DNA of 64,000 nt from Paracoccus amoyensis (GTDB lineage: Bacteria; Pseudomonadota; Alphaproteobacteria; Rhodobacterales; Rhodobacteraceae): contig NZ_JACOQL010000001.1 in NCBI RefSeq assembly GCF_014490725.1, positions 496,001-560,000 of the forward strand. The letters run 5' to 3'. Shown here piece by piece: positions 1-8,345 of this stretch (positions are counted from its first letter, which is position 1; the number at the start of each line of letters is the position of its first letter). Made by a program: the position numbers and the translations under genes. The notes under the pieces are model-generated. The model did not search any database. It was not told the origin of the DNA and saw only the letters and a program-made list of their open reading frames with translations.

Positions 1-1
1 C

Positions 2-1183
2 GACGGCAAGGGCGCCGGCATGATGGAAATGGCCGGTCTGGCCCAGAAGGGCGGTGCGGTGCATATCCACCTGCGTCTGGCCAATCAGCCCGATGACATC
101 AGCGCCATCCGTGTTGCCGTGGGCGAGGCTGACTGCGTGATCGGCGGCGATCTGGTTGTGACGGCAGGGGCCAAGACCATTGGCCTGATGACCAACGGTC
201 GCACCGGTGCAGTTGTGAACGACCACGAAATCATCACCGGTGATTTCACACGTTTCCGCGATTTTCAGGTGCCCGCGGATCGGCTGAAACTGTCGCTCGA
301 GGCGCGGTTGGGCGGTCAGGTCGCCTTCTTTGATGCCAATGAATTGGCGCTGCGTTTCCTGGGCGATTCAATCTATTCCAACATGCTGGTTCTGGGGGCC
401 TGCTGGCAGCAGGGGCTGATCCCGCTGTCGGAAGAAGCGATCATGGAGGCGATCCGCCTGAACGGTGCCAAGATTGCGGAAAACCAGCGTGCCTTTCAGA
501 TCGGTCGCTGGGCGATGGCCTTTCCCGAACAGACCCGGAAACCGGCCGAGGTGACGCAACTGCCACCCGATCCGGTCGAATATCGCGCCGCCCGTCTGAT
601 CGACTATCAGGGCAAGCGTTTGTCGAACCGCTTCCGCAAGCTGGTTGACGAAGCGCCGAAACCGCTGCGTGAGAGTGTCGCAAGAGGTTACTATAAGCTG
701 TTGGCGTATAAGGATGAATATGAAGTTGCCCGGCTTCATCTGACCACTGCCGAACAGATCGCGCAGACATGGGAAGGTGATACCGGTCTGACGTTCCATC
801 TGGCGCCGCCGATGCTTGGCGGCAAGGACGCGAATGGCCGTCCGAAAAAGCGTGATTTCGGACCGTGGATGTTGAAAGCGTTCAAGGTTCTGGCCGCGAT
901 GAAGGGGCTGCGGGGCACGCCGCTGGACCCGTTTGGCTACTCGGCCGAACGGAAACGCGAACGTGCCATGATCCGCGATTACGAAAACGACATGCGCGAA
1001 GTGCTGGCCAAAGTGTCCGACGCAACCATGCCGATTGCGATTGAACTGGCCGAACTTCCGTTGGGCATTCGCGGTTACGGTCCGGTCAAGGACGAAGCCG
1101 CCGACCGTGCTGCAGAACGCCGGGAGGAATTGCTGGCGCAGTTTCGTTCGGGCCGCGCGCCAATACGTGAAGCTGCCGAATAA
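2..1183 (+). CDS. Indolepyruvate ferredoxin oxidoreductase, C-terminal part (5' truncated)
   Basis: The reading frame is open from base 2, so this is the C-terminal ~393 residues of a longer gene that starts before the window. The family oxidatively decarboxylates indolepyruvate and other aryl pyruvates to acyl-CoA, passing electrons to ferredoxin. Visible are the gamma-like 2-oxoacid oxidoreductase part ([19 protein letters not shown] near the window edge, then GGDLVVTAG) and, from about residue 200, the long C-terminal region typical of fused single-chain IOR proteins ([31 protein letters not shown]). The TPP and ferredoxin domains lie outside the window. The family call is secure; substrate preference cannot be judged here. 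Confidence 0.88.
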   Translation, partial: DGKGAGMMEMAGLAQKGGAVHIHLRLANQPDDISAIRVAVGEADCVIGGDLVVTAGAKTIGLMTNGRTGAVVNDHEIITGDFTRFRDFQVPADRLKLSLEARLGGQVAFFDANELALRFLGDSIYSNMLVLGACWQQGLIPLSEEAIMEAIRLNGAKIAENQRAFQIGRWAMAFPEQTRKPAEVTQLPPDPVEYRAARLIDYQGKRLSNRFRKLVDEAPKPLRESVARGYYKLLAYKDEYEVARLHLTTAEQIAQTWEGDTGLTFHLAPPMLGGKDANGRPKKRDFGPWMLKAFKVLAAMKGLRGTPLDPFGYSAERKRERAMIRDYENDMREVLAKVSDATMPIAIELAELPLGIRGYGPVKDEAADRAAERREELLAQFRSGRAPIREAAE

Positions 1184-1202
1184 CTTCGGTCATTTCCAAT
1201 CG

Positions 1203-1232
1203 TCGCGGGACATCTTAAAAGATGTCTCGCGA
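1203..1232. promoter_or_regulatory. 14-bp hairpin between the IOR gene and murI
   Basis: A 14-base arm (1203-1216) and its complement (1219-1232) are separated by two As. The only imperfection pairs G with T, which is a wobble pair in RNA, so the transcript could form a full stem. No T-run follows, so it is not a clear intrinsic terminator. It ends 18 bases before murI and could act as an mRNA-processing or stability element, or as a weak terminator. Confidence 0.55.
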
Positions 1233-1250
1233 TTAATATGGGGATGCGAC

Positions 1251-2063
1251 ATGGCAGTGGGCGTTTTCGATTCCGGTCTGGGTGGGCTGACAGTTCATCA
1301 GGCCATCGCGGCGCGGCTGCCCGATTTGCCACTGGTCTATCTGGGTGACAATGCCAACACGCCTTACGGGGTGCGGACGGCCGACGATATTTTCGATCTG
1401 ACTTGCGCGGGCGTTGAACGCCTTTGGGCGGAGGGCTGCGATCTGGTGATCCTTGCGTGCAACACGGCCTCGGCCGCGGCATTGAAGCGGATGCAGGAAA
1501 AATGGCTGCCGGCTGACAAGCGCGTTCTGGGCGTGTTCGTTCCGATGATCGAGGCGCTGACCGAACGTCGGTGGGGCGACAACTCGCCACCCCGAGAGGT
1601 CGCGGTGAAACATGTCGCACTGTTTGCGACACCCGCCACCGTTGCCAGCCGCGCATTCCAGCGTGAATTGGCGTTCCGCGCCGTCGGTGTCGATGTCGAG
1701 GCGCAGCCTTGTGGCGGGGTCGTCGATGCCATCGAGCAGGGCGACGAAATTCTGGCCGAGGCGCTGGTGACCAGCCATGTCGAGGCATTGTTGCGCCGGA
1801 TGCCGTATCCCGAAGCGGCGATCTTGGGCTGCACACATTATCCGCTGGTGGAGGACGCATTTCAGAAGGCGCTTGGCCCGCAGGTCAAGGTCTATTCACA
1901 GGCCGGTCTGGTTGCGGAAAGCCTTGCGGATTATCTGCAAAGACACCCAGAGTTTCTGGGTTCGGGAACGGAATCGAGAAACCTGACGACTGGCGATCCG
2001 GTGCGGGTTTCGGGCAAAGCGACGCAGTTCCTGCGCCGCCCGCTGCGGTTCGAGGCGGCCTGA
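1251..2063 (+). CDS. murI: Glutamate racemase
   Basis: Interconverts L- and D-glutamate to supply D-Glu for peptidoglycan; cofactor independent and cytoplasmic. The 270-residue protein has the family N-terminus [11 protein letters not shown], the GDNANTPYG loop, and both catalytic cysteines in context: C70 in ACNTAS and C194 in GCTHYPLV. The start was placed at MAVGVFDSG because the longer in-frame extension overlaps the preceding gene and has no family resemblance. It follows the hairpin at 1203-1232 and lies 3 bases before ccmE, so the two are probably cotranscribed. Confidence 0.95.
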   Translation: MAVGVFDSGLGGLTVHQAIAARLPDLPLVYLGDNANTPYGVRTADDIFDLTCAGVERLWAEGCDLVILACNTASAAALKRMQEKWLPADKRVLGVFVPMIEALTERRWGDNSPPREVAVKHVALFATPATVASRAFQRELAFRAVGVDVEAQPCGGVVDAIEQGDEILAEALVTSHVEALLRRMPYPEAAILGCTHYPLVEDAFQKALGPQVKVYSQAGLVAESLADYLQRHPEFLGSGTESRNLTTGDPVRVSGKATQFLRRPLRFEAA

Positions 2064-2066
2064 CGG

Positions 2067-2525
2067 ATGGCCGGGCTGAAATCCCTTAGAAAACGCCGCC
2101 GCATTCAGGTGTTGATCGTTGCCGCGATAGCGCTGCTGCTGGCGGTCGGGCTGATCGGTTTCGGTTTCAGAGACGGCATCAATCTGTATCGTTCGCCATC
2201 GCAAGTGGCTGAAACCGCGCCCGACCCCGATGAGTATTTTCAGCTTGGCGGGTTGGTCAAGGACGGCTCTATCGTCAATCGCGATGGTGTGGCCTTTGAT
2301 TTCGTCATTACCGATGGCGCGGTTGAATTGCCTGTCAGCTATATCGGTCGTGATCCACGTCCCGATCTGTTCAGTGAAGGCCAGGGCACGATTGCCAAAG
2401 GCTACTTCCGCAATGGGCGGTTCGAGGCGCAGGATCTGCTGGCCAAGCACGACGAAACCTATATGCCGCGTGAAGTCGTGGATACGCTGAAGGAAGCGGG
2501 GGTTTACCAAGACCCCAATTCCTGA
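2067..2525 (+). CDS. ccmE: Cytochrome c maturation heme chaperone CcmE
   Basis: Periplasmic, membrane-anchored heme chaperone of System I cytochrome c biogenesis. It receives heme from CcmC and hands it to CcmF/CcmH. The 152-residue protein has a basic N-terminus (KSLRKRRR), one membrane segment at about 14-33, and a beta-barrel domain ending in the heme-attachment motif LAKHDETYMPREV. H128 is the expected covalent heme ligand and Y132 the nearby axial tyrosine. ccmF and ccmH resume at 3862, but an endolysin-holin pair interrupts the run. Confidence 0.95.
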   Translation: MAGLKSLRKRRRIQVLIVAAIALLLAVGLIGFGFRDGINLYRSPSQVAETAPDPDEYFQLGGLVKDGSIVNRDGVAFDFVITDGAVELPVSYIGRDPRPDLFSEGQGTIAKGYFRNGRFEAQDLLAKHDETYMPREVVDTLKEAGVYQDPNS

Positions 2526-2543
2526 ACGACAACGCCCGATCCG

Positions 2544-2558
2544 TTAAGAATGGATTAA
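2544..2558 (+). promoter_or_regulatory. Putative CtrA binding site (TTAA-N7-TTAA)
   Basis: TTAA at 2544-2547 and TTAA at 2555-2558 are separated by exactly seven bases and followed by C. This matches the alphaproteobacterial CtrA full-site consensus exactly. It lies in the short gap after ccmE, 62 bases before the endolysin start. In Rhodobacter capsulatus the GTA lysis genes depend on CtrA, so a regulatory role is plausible. The match is seen; binding is inferred. Confidence 0.6.
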
Positions 2559-2620
2559 CGCGCCCCCGGCAGTTTTGGCCGGTTCGCAGCCCGTCCGGCT
2601 GCTGGCCAAAAGGGGGTGCC

Positions 2621-3232
2621 ATGCAAACTGTCGAGGAAATCGCGCGGGAAATCGTCGCGCGAGAGGGAGGCTTCGTCAATGACCCGGATGATCCGGGCGG
2701 AGCCACGAATTACGGTGTCACAATCGGGACGATGCGCTCGCTGGGGCTGGACCTGAATCGCGACGGCAAGGTTGATATCAGCGACGTCAAATCGCTGACC
2801 CGCGCGCAGGCGCAACAGATTTTCATCGATCACTACTTCAAGAAACCACGCCTTGAGGAATTGCCTGATGCGTTGCAGGCCAGCGTGTTCGATATGTATG
2901 TGAATGCGGGTGCCAATGCCGTGAAAATCCTGCAAAAGCTGGTGACGCGGATGGGCTTTGCCATCAGTGCAGACGGTGTGGTCGGTCCGCAAACCATTGC
3001 TGCCGTGCATGATGCTGCGCTGCTCGCGCCGGATCATCTGGCCGATGCCTATGGGATTGCGCGCCGGAATTACTACTACGCTTTGGCCGATCAGCGACCG
3101 GCAAGCCGCAAATATGCCAGGGCCAAGGCAGGCGGGAAGGGAGGATGGATCATCCGTGCGGAACAGTTCGTCAATGCCCGCTACCACCTGACCACCGCCG
3201 AGCATCGCGAAAGGACTGCCAAATGGGTATGA
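2621..3232 (+). CDS. Holin-associated N-acetylmuramidase (GH108 endolysin, GTA-type)
   Basis: Predicted peptidoglycan muramidase that lyses the cell once the neighbouring holin opens the membrane. The 203-residue protein has the GH108 N-terminus, with the likely catalytic glutamate at E15 in REGGFVNDPDDPGGATNYGV. A complete EF-hand-like calcium loop follows at 44-55 (DLNRDGKVDISD), and a PG_binding_3-like C-terminal part contains DGVVGPQTI. No signal peptide is seen, as expected for a holin-dependent enzyme. The holin gene overlaps its 3' end. In Rhodobacteraceae this pair belongs to the dispersed GTA genome; a prophage remnant is the alternative, but no other phage genes are nearby. Confidence 0.85.
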   Translation: MQTVEEIAREIVAREGGFVNDPDDPGGATNYGVTIGTMRSLGLDLNRDGKVDISDVKSLTRAQAQQIFIDHYFKKPRLEELPDALQASVFDMYVNAGANAVKILQKLVTRMGFAISADGVVGPQTIAAVHDAALLAPDHLADAYGIARRNYYYALADQRPASRKYARAKAGGKGGWIIRAEQFVNARYHLTTAEHRERTAKWV

Positions 3233-3756
3233 TTGATCGTTTCATTGGCATGGGGGCGACGGCGACTGCGCTTGGCAGCGCGGTGGGCGGTGTGGCCGAA
3301 ATTTTTACCCAGAATGCGACCCGGCGGATGGAGCTGGATGAGCAGGCCTATGCCCATGCGGTCACCCAACTGGGACAAGAGTTTCAGCAGGCCCGCGCGG
3401 GCTGGTTTGACGGGTTTGTCAACGGACTGAACCGTCTGCCGCGACCGCTATTGGCCCTGGGGACGATGGCATTGTTCATCTATGCGATGGTCGAACCGTC
3501 AGGCTTCGGTCTGCGCATGGAGGGGCTGCAGCAGGTGCCCGAGCCGCTTTGGTGGCTGCTGGGAGCGATCGTCGGGTTCTATTTCGGCGCGAGAGAGGCG
3601 CATTATCTGCGTGACAGGGTTTGGCCCACGCGAAAGCCTGTCGGCACGACAGAAGCGGCGCAATCCGCGGCAACCGTGCAAGGGGCGCCACGTCCTGCCG
3701 ACGACTTCAGCGACAATGCGGCCCTGCGTGATTGGGCCGCAGGCTTGCGGAATTAG
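3223..3756 (+). CDS. GTA-type holin family protein
   Basis: Small membrane protein of about 177 residues that overlaps the muramidase gene by 10 bases. It has an amphipathic N-terminal half (IDRFIGMGATATALGSAVGG), the segment NGLNRLPRPLLALGTMALF leading into a first membrane helix at about 74-93, and a second helix around WWLLGAIVGFYFGA, followed by a soluble tail. This matches the family described as holins of three transmembrane segments for GTA release (PF11351 by recollection). It should permeabilise the inner membrane so the muramidase reaches the wall. A terminator follows at 3803-3826, making the pair a self-contained two-gene unit. ATG 3229 is an alternative start. Confidence 0.8.
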   Translation: MGMIDRFIGMGATATALGSAVGGVAEIFTQNATRRMELDEQAYAHAVTQLGQEFQQARAGWFDGFVNGLNRLPRPLLALGTMALFIYAMVEPSGFGLRMEGLQQVPEPLWWLLGAIVGFYFGAREAHYLRDRVWPTRKPVGTTEAAQSAATVQGAPRPADDFSDNAALRDWAAGLRN

Positions 3757-3802
3757 GTCCCGTTACAGCGGCCCAAGCGGTAAAAGAGTTGTCAATAAGC
3801 AA

Positions 3803-3826
3803 GGGGGGACTTTCCCCCCTTTTTTC
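3803..3826 (+). terminator. Intrinsic terminator after the lysis pair
   Basis: Six Gs (3803-3808), a five-base loop and six Cs (3814-3819) are followed directly by a run of Ts. This is a textbook Rho-independent terminator. It separates the endolysin-holin pair from ccmF. Confidence 0.85.
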
Positions 3827-3861
3827 ATGCGCCTATTGTGCGGGTGACAAAAGGACTTCTC

Positions 3862-5823
3862 ATGATCGCTGAATTCGGCCATTTCGCCCTCATCCTCGCC
3901 TTTATGGTGTCCCTGTTTCAGATGACAGTGCCATTGGTCGGCGCGGCCAAAGGTTGGCTGGGCTGGATGGACAGCGCACGACCGGCGGCATTGGCGCAGT
4001 TTCTGTTGGTGGGTGTCTCCTTCGCCGCGCTGACCATGGCCTTCGTCACCTCGGATTTTTCGTTGAAGCTGGTCTATGAGAACTCTCATACCGCCAAGCC
4101 GATGCTGTATAAAATCAGCGGAGTCTGGGGCAATCACGAAGGGTCGATGCTGTTATGGGTGCTGATCCTGGCGTTGTTTGGCGCAGCGGCGGCGGTGTTT
4201 GGTGACAATCTTCCGCCACAGTTGCGGGCGCGGGTGCTGGCGGTTCAGGCTTCTATTGGCGCGGCGTTTTTCGCCTTTATCATCTTTACTTCCAACCCCT
4301 TTCTGCGGCTGGAAAATCCACCCTTTGACGGGCGCGACCTGAATCCATTGCTGCAAGATCCGGGTTTGGCCTTCCATCCGCCGTTTCTGTATCTGGGCTA
4401 TGTCGGGCTTTCGATGGCATTCAGCTTTGCCGTTGCGGCCCTGATCGAAGGGCGCGTGGACGCAGCATGGGCCAGATGGGTGCGCCCATGGACGTTGGCC
4501 GCGTGGATGTTTCTTACCATCGGTATCGCCCTGGGATCGTGGTGGGCCTATTATGAGCTTGGCTGGGGTGGATTCTGGTTCTGGGATCCGGTGGAAAACG
4601 CCAGCTTTATGCCATGGCTGCTTTCTGCCGCCCTGCTGCATTCCGCGATTGTCGTCGAAAAACGAGAGGCGCTGAAAAGCTGGACGATCCTGCTGGCGAT
4701 CATGGCGTTCGGCTTTTCCATGATCGGCACCTTTATCGTTCGCTCCGGCGTTATCACATCGGTCCACAGCTTTGCCAGCGACCCGACACGGGGGATTTTC
4801 ATCCTTGGAATTCTTGCCGTATTTACGGGGGGGGCGCTGACACTTTATGCGGTGCGAGCTTCCAGTATGACGGCAAAGGGGGTGTTTACACCAATGTCGC
4901 GCGAAGGTGCATTGGTGCTGAACAATCTTTTGTTGGCCGTTTCGGCTTTCGTCGTCTTCATCGGAACCATCTGGCCGCTGGCCGCGGAATTTTTGTGGGA
5001 TCGGAAGCTGTCGGTTGGTGCGCCGTTCTTTAACAAAGCGTTCACACCCTTCATGATCGCGTTGGCCATCGCCTTGCCTTTCGGCGCGATCATGCCTTGG
5101 AAACGCGCGGTTTTCGCACGCGCCGCCCGGCCATTACGGGGCGCATTCATTTTTGCGCTGGCAGTAATGGTGCTGGTCTTTGCGGTTTCAACTGGCCGGT
5201 CGGCAATTGCCGTCATCGGTGCGGGTCTGGGGGCATGGCTGATTGCGGGTTCGGTGGCCGATTTGCTGCATCGCGTCGGAAATTCTGGTCTGTCGCGCTT
5301 GTTTCGCCTGCCACGCGCCGATTGGGGCAAGGCGATTGCCCATGCGGGTGTTGGCGTCACATTCATCGGTGTGGGCCTGCTGACCGCTTGGCAGCTGGAG
5401 GATATTCGCGTCGCGAAAATAGGCCAGCCCTTCGATTTGGGCGGCTACGATTTCACATTGCGGCAGGTCGATCAGGTTCAAGGGCCGAACTACCTTTCGA
5501 CACTGGCGACGATTGATGTGAACCGTGACGGCGCCTCGGTCGCGGTGCTTCATCCTGAAAAACGGATCTATCCGGTGCAGGCCATGCCGACCACGGAAGC
5601 CGCGATTGATAACGGCATCTTCCGCGACATCTACGTGGTCATCGGGGATGAGCAGGCGGACGGCAGTTGGGCGGTGCGCACCTATGTCAAACCGTTTGCG
5701 AACTGGATCTGGGCTGGCGCGATCCTCATGGCGCTTGGTGGAATGGTCAGCTTGTCAGACCGTCGCTATCGGGTCGCGGTTGGTGCAAAACGGGCTGCGG
5801 TAAATGCGGTGCCCGCAGAATGA
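3862..5823 (+). CDS. ccmF: Cytochrome c heme lyase subunit CcmF
   Basis: Large integral membrane subunit of the CcmF/H heme lyase, which reduces and ligates heme from holo-CcmE to apocytochrome c. The 653-residue protein has many membrane helices and the tryptophan-rich WWD signature (WGGFWFWDPVENASFMPW) at about 240-257. The periplasmic histidine-bearing loops are also visible (GNHEGSMLLWVL; LAFHPPFLYLGY). The start at MIAEFGHFAL matches the family and has AAAGGA upstream. The stop overlaps the ccmH start as ATGA, so the two are translationally coupled. Confidence 0.95.
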   Translation: MIAEFGHFALILAFMVSLFQMTVPLVGAAKGWLGWMDSARPAALAQFLLVGVSFAALTMAFVTSDFSLKLVYENSHTAKPMLYKISGVWGNHEGSMLLWVLILALFGAAAAVFGDNLPPQLRARVLAVQASIGAAFFAFIIFTSNPFLRLENPPFDGRDLNPLLQDPGLAFHPPFLYLGYVGLSMAFSFAVAALIEGRVDAAWARWVRPWTLAAWMFLTIGIALGSWWAYYELGWGGFWFWDPVENASFMPWLLSAALLHSAIVVEKREALKSWTILLAIMAFGFSMIGTFIVRSGVITSVHSFASDPTRGIFILGILAVFTGGALTLYAVRASSMTAKGVFTPMSREGALVLNNLLLAVSAFVVFIGTIWPLAAEFLWDRKLSVGAPFFNKAFTPFMIALAIALPFGAIMPWKRAVFARAARPLRGAFIFALAVMVLVFAVSTGRSAIAVIGAGLGAWLIAGSVADLLHRVGNSGLSRLFRLPRADWGKAIAHAGVGVTFIGVGLLTAWQLEDIRVAKIGQPFDLGGYDFTLRQVDQVQGPNYLSTLATIDVNRDGASVAVLHPEKRIYPVQAMPTTEAAIDNGIFRDIYVVIGDEQADGSWAVRTYVKPFANWIWAGAILMALGGMVSLSDRRYRVAVGAKRAAVNAVPAE

Positions 5824-6278
5824 AGCGCCTGATTTTCATTTTGGCCCTGGCTTTGATGGCTCCGATCGCGGCATTGGCGGTCCAGCCGGACGAAGTGCTG
5901 AGCGATCCCGCAATGGAGGCAAGGGCGCGTCATATCTCACAAAAGTTGCGCTGCCCGATTTGTCAGGGCGAGAATATCGATGAATCCAACGCGGCGATCA
6001 GCCGTGACCTGCGGCTTTATGTGCGCGAACGGCTGGTGGCAGGCGATGCCGATGATCAGGTGATCGACGCGGTCGTGGACCGTTTTGGTGAGTTTGTCCT
6101 GTTCGAGCCGCGCGCCCGTGGCGGTAACCTGCTGCTGTGGCTTGCAGGGCCGGCGATGCTTCTGATCGGGTTGCTGATCGCCTGGGTGTTCTTGCGTGGT
6201 CGCAGGCCGACCGATGGTGCGGTTGATGCCCTGAATGCGTCCGAACAGGCCCGACTGGACGAAATCATGCGGGACTGA
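5820..6278 (+). CDS. ccmH: Cytochrome c maturation thioredoxin-like protein CcmH
   Basis: Periplasmic, membrane-anchored thiol oxidoreductase that reduces the apocytochrome CXXCH motif before heme ligation. The 152-residue protein has a signal peptide (MKRLIFILALALMAPIAALA), then the defining LRCPICQ motif with C45 and C48, then a C-terminal membrane helix (NLLLWLAGPAMLLIGLLIA). It overlaps ccmF by 4 bases. CcmI, CcmG and CcmABCD are not in this window. Confidence 0.95.
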   Translation: MKRLIFILALALMAPIAALAVQPDEVLSDPAMEARARHISQKLRCPICQGENIDESNAAISRDLRLYVRERLVAGDADDQVIDAVVDRFGEFVLFEPRARGGNLLLWLAGPAMLLIGLLIAWVFLRGRRPTDGAVDALNASEQARLDEIMRD

Positions 6279-6341
6279 CGCCGGGTCGCACTTTTCCTGA
6301 CCGCAATTTCGGGCATCATGCGCGCAAGCAAGGGGGGCACC

Positions 6342-7112
6342 ATGAGCTATGAATCCATTCAATTCGGTATCAAAGACGGTATCGCGACGCTGATTTTGAA
6401 CCGACCGCAGGTGATGAACGCGCTGAGCAGCCAGATGCGCCTGGAGATCACCGACGCGCTGACCACATTGCCCTCAGAGGTGCGGTGCGTTGTCCTGACG
6501 GGATCTGGGCGGGGGTTTTGTTCAGGACAGGATTTGACGGACCGGGTTGCCGCGACGAATCTGGAAGCGACCTTGCGCGATGAGTACGAACCGATGTTGC
6601 GCGCGATGACCAATTGTCCGGTGCCGATCATTGCTGCGGTGAACGGCGTGGCTGCAGGGGCCGGCGCAAACCTGGCGCTGGCGGCGGATGTCGTGATTGC
6701 TGCTGAAAGCGCGACCTTTATTCAGGCCTTCACCCGGATTGGCCTGATCCCGGACGCAGGCGGCACGTTCATTATTCCGCGGGCCATCGGAAACGCGCGT
6801 GCAATGGGCATGATGTTGTTCGCCGAACCCGTGACAGCGCGTCAGGCCATGGAGTGGGGCCTGATCTGGGAAGCCTTGCCGGATGATGATTTCGCGGAAG
6901 GCGTGGCGGCCCGTGCCCGCAAGCTGGCCCAGGGACCAACTCTGGCCTATCGCGCGATTCGCAAGGCAATCACCGAAACGTCGCAAAACGATCTGGACGC
7001 CCAGCTTGCGCTGGAGGCAAAGCTGCAGGGCGAGGCCGGACGAACCACGGACTTTGTCGAAGGTGTGACCGCGTTTTTGGAAAAGCGCCCGGCAAAATTC
7101 ACCGGGCATTGA
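6342..7112 (+). CDS. Enoyl-CoA hydratase/isomerase family protein (PaaG-like)
   Basis: Crotonase-fold enzyme of 256 residues acting on an acyl-CoA thioester. The CoA-binding and oxyanion-hole segments are clear: SGRGFCSGQDL and NGVAAGAGANLALAADVV, plus the helix AFTRIGLIPDAGGTF. The GLIPDAGG segment is typical of the PaaG (epoxyphenylacetyl-CoA isomerase) branch. There are no other paa genes nearby, so the substrate remains uncertain. The start at MSYESIQFG follows the GGGGGG-rich stretch AGGGGGGCACC. It ends 12 bases from the convergent Nudix gene. Confidence 0.8.
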   Translation: MSYESIQFGIKDGIATLILNRPQVMNALSSQMRLEITDALTTLPSEVRCVVLTGSGRGFCSGQDLTDRVAATNLEATLRDEYEPMLRAMTNCPVPIIAAVNGVAAGAGANLALAADVVIAAESATFIQAFTRIGLIPDAGGTFIIPRAIGNARAMGMMLFAEPVTARQAMEWGLIWEALPDDDFAEGVAARARKLAQGPTLAYRAIRKAITETSQNDLDAQLALEAKLQGEAGRTTDFVEGVTAFLEKRPAKFTGH

Positions 7113-7124
7113 GTCCGACGACGA

Positions 7125-7823
7125 TCACACGATCTGCGAAAATCGTGGCGAAGGGCCACGATTGTCAAAGAAGGGAACAGTATCAGGGATCGGCAGCGGT
7201 GCATCATGGGGCACGCTGCCGACCAGCTCAGAAAGTTCGGCCAGAACGACTTCTGTGATGAAGGGCAGATTAAGCCCCCTGACATCGGACAGCGCCACCC
7301 AATGCAGATGAGAAAGTTCATCACAGGCGCGGCTGAAATCATCGGGATCGCCTGCCAGTGCATTCGCGTCGATGGCAAAGAAATATGCGTCAAAGCGGCG
7401 CGGACGAGCAGGCGGGGTAATGGCGCGTGCCAAATAAATCAATGCGGATGGATCGGGGCTTAAACCGGTTTCCGCATAGCCGGGCCAATCGCTTTTCGGC
7501 CCGCAGTCGTTGCCGATCAACTGACCGGTTTCCTCGGCCAGTTCGCGCAAGGCCGCAGCAGCGATGGCGTGCGGATCAGGAATAATGCCTGCGCGCGGCT
7601 CTGCCAGCAACCTGCCCCGATGGGGTTGAGCAAGCTGGGCGGCCAGTGGCGCGGTCGCATCTGCGGCGTCGACGGCACCACCGGGAAAGACATATTTCGA
7701 CGGCATGAAGGTCGCGTTTTCCCCGCGCATTCCCATCAGAACGCTGGTCCCTTCGGGCGATCTGCGAAGCAGAATGATCGTTGCGGCATTGCGGATCGGC
7801 GGGCTCGTGTCGCTGTCGCTCAA
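7125..7823 (-). CDS. Nudix family hydrolase
   Basis: Hydrolyses nucleoside diphosphate-linked compounds, possibly a CoA or NADH pyrophosphate. The 232-residue protein shows FPGGAVD followed, after an insertion, by the metal-binding part of the Nudix box (AALRELAEETGQL). The insertion between the glycine part and the RExxEE part recalls the NUDT19-like branch. Its start overlaps the stop of the upstream DUF983 gene (ATGA), so the two form an operon on the minus strand. Confidence 0.82.
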   Translation of the reverse strand: MSDSDTSPPIRNAATIILLRRSPEGTSVLMGMRGENATFMPSKYVFPGGAVDAADATAPLAAQLAQPHRGRLLAEPRAGIIPDPHAIAAAALRELAEETGQLIGNDCGPKSDWPGYAETGLSPDPSALIYLARAITPPARPRRFDAYFFAIDANALAGDPDDFSRACDELSHLHWVALSDVRGLNLPFITEVVLAELSELVGSVPHDAPLPIPDTVPFFDNRGPSPRFSQIV

Positions 7824-8224
7824 TTCTTTACCTCGGCATGGTCAAAGCCGTGCATGCGGCGCGCCCATTGAAAGCCCACAAACGCCCCTTTGATCAGTGG
7901 CAGCAGCAGCAGGGATGAAATGATGGTCCCGATCCCGAAAACCGTGATCATGGTTATCGCCGAGGGGCGGAAGGCAATGAAGTATGCCAACAGCATCGGT
8001 GCGGCCAAATGCGATACAATGAGAATCGTCAGATAGGCCGGGCCGTCATCGGCGCGCTGGTGGTGCAATTCCTCGCCGCAAACCGGGCATTCATCCGAGA
8101 CTTTCAGATAAGATCTAAACATCTTGCCCTCACCACAGGATGGGCACCGCCCACGCGTCCCGCGCCACATTGCCCGTCCGGTCGGACGCTCGATCTGGTC
8201 GCTGATGGATGTGGACTGCAGCAT
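7820..8224 (-). CDS. DUF983 family membrane protein
   Basis: A 134-residue protein with two zinc-ribbon cysteine pairs (RCPSCGEG and CPVCGEE, residues ~27-50) followed by two membrane helices (AYLTILIVSHLAAPMLLAYF and IGTIISSLLLLPLIKGAF). The family has no established biochemical function; it is common in alphaproteobacteria and often lies near Nudix genes. It is translationally coupled to the Nudix hydrolase downstream. Confidence 0.82.
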   Translation of the reverse strand: MLQSTSISDQIERPTGRAMWRGTRGRCPSCGEGKMFRSYLKVSDECPVCGEELHHQRADDGPAYLTILIVSHLAAPMLLAYFIAFRPSAITMITVFGIGTIISSLLLLPLIKGAFVGFQWARRMHGFDHAEVKN

Positions 8225-8345
8225 GAAGCACCTTGATCGGCAGGAAGCTAAAGTTACTGCTTAATTTAGGGGAACGTCCGTGGATTTGCCAGTTTTTGTC
8301 CGCATGAAGTCCATCTGAAAGTGCCGGAAGACGATATGTCGCAGG

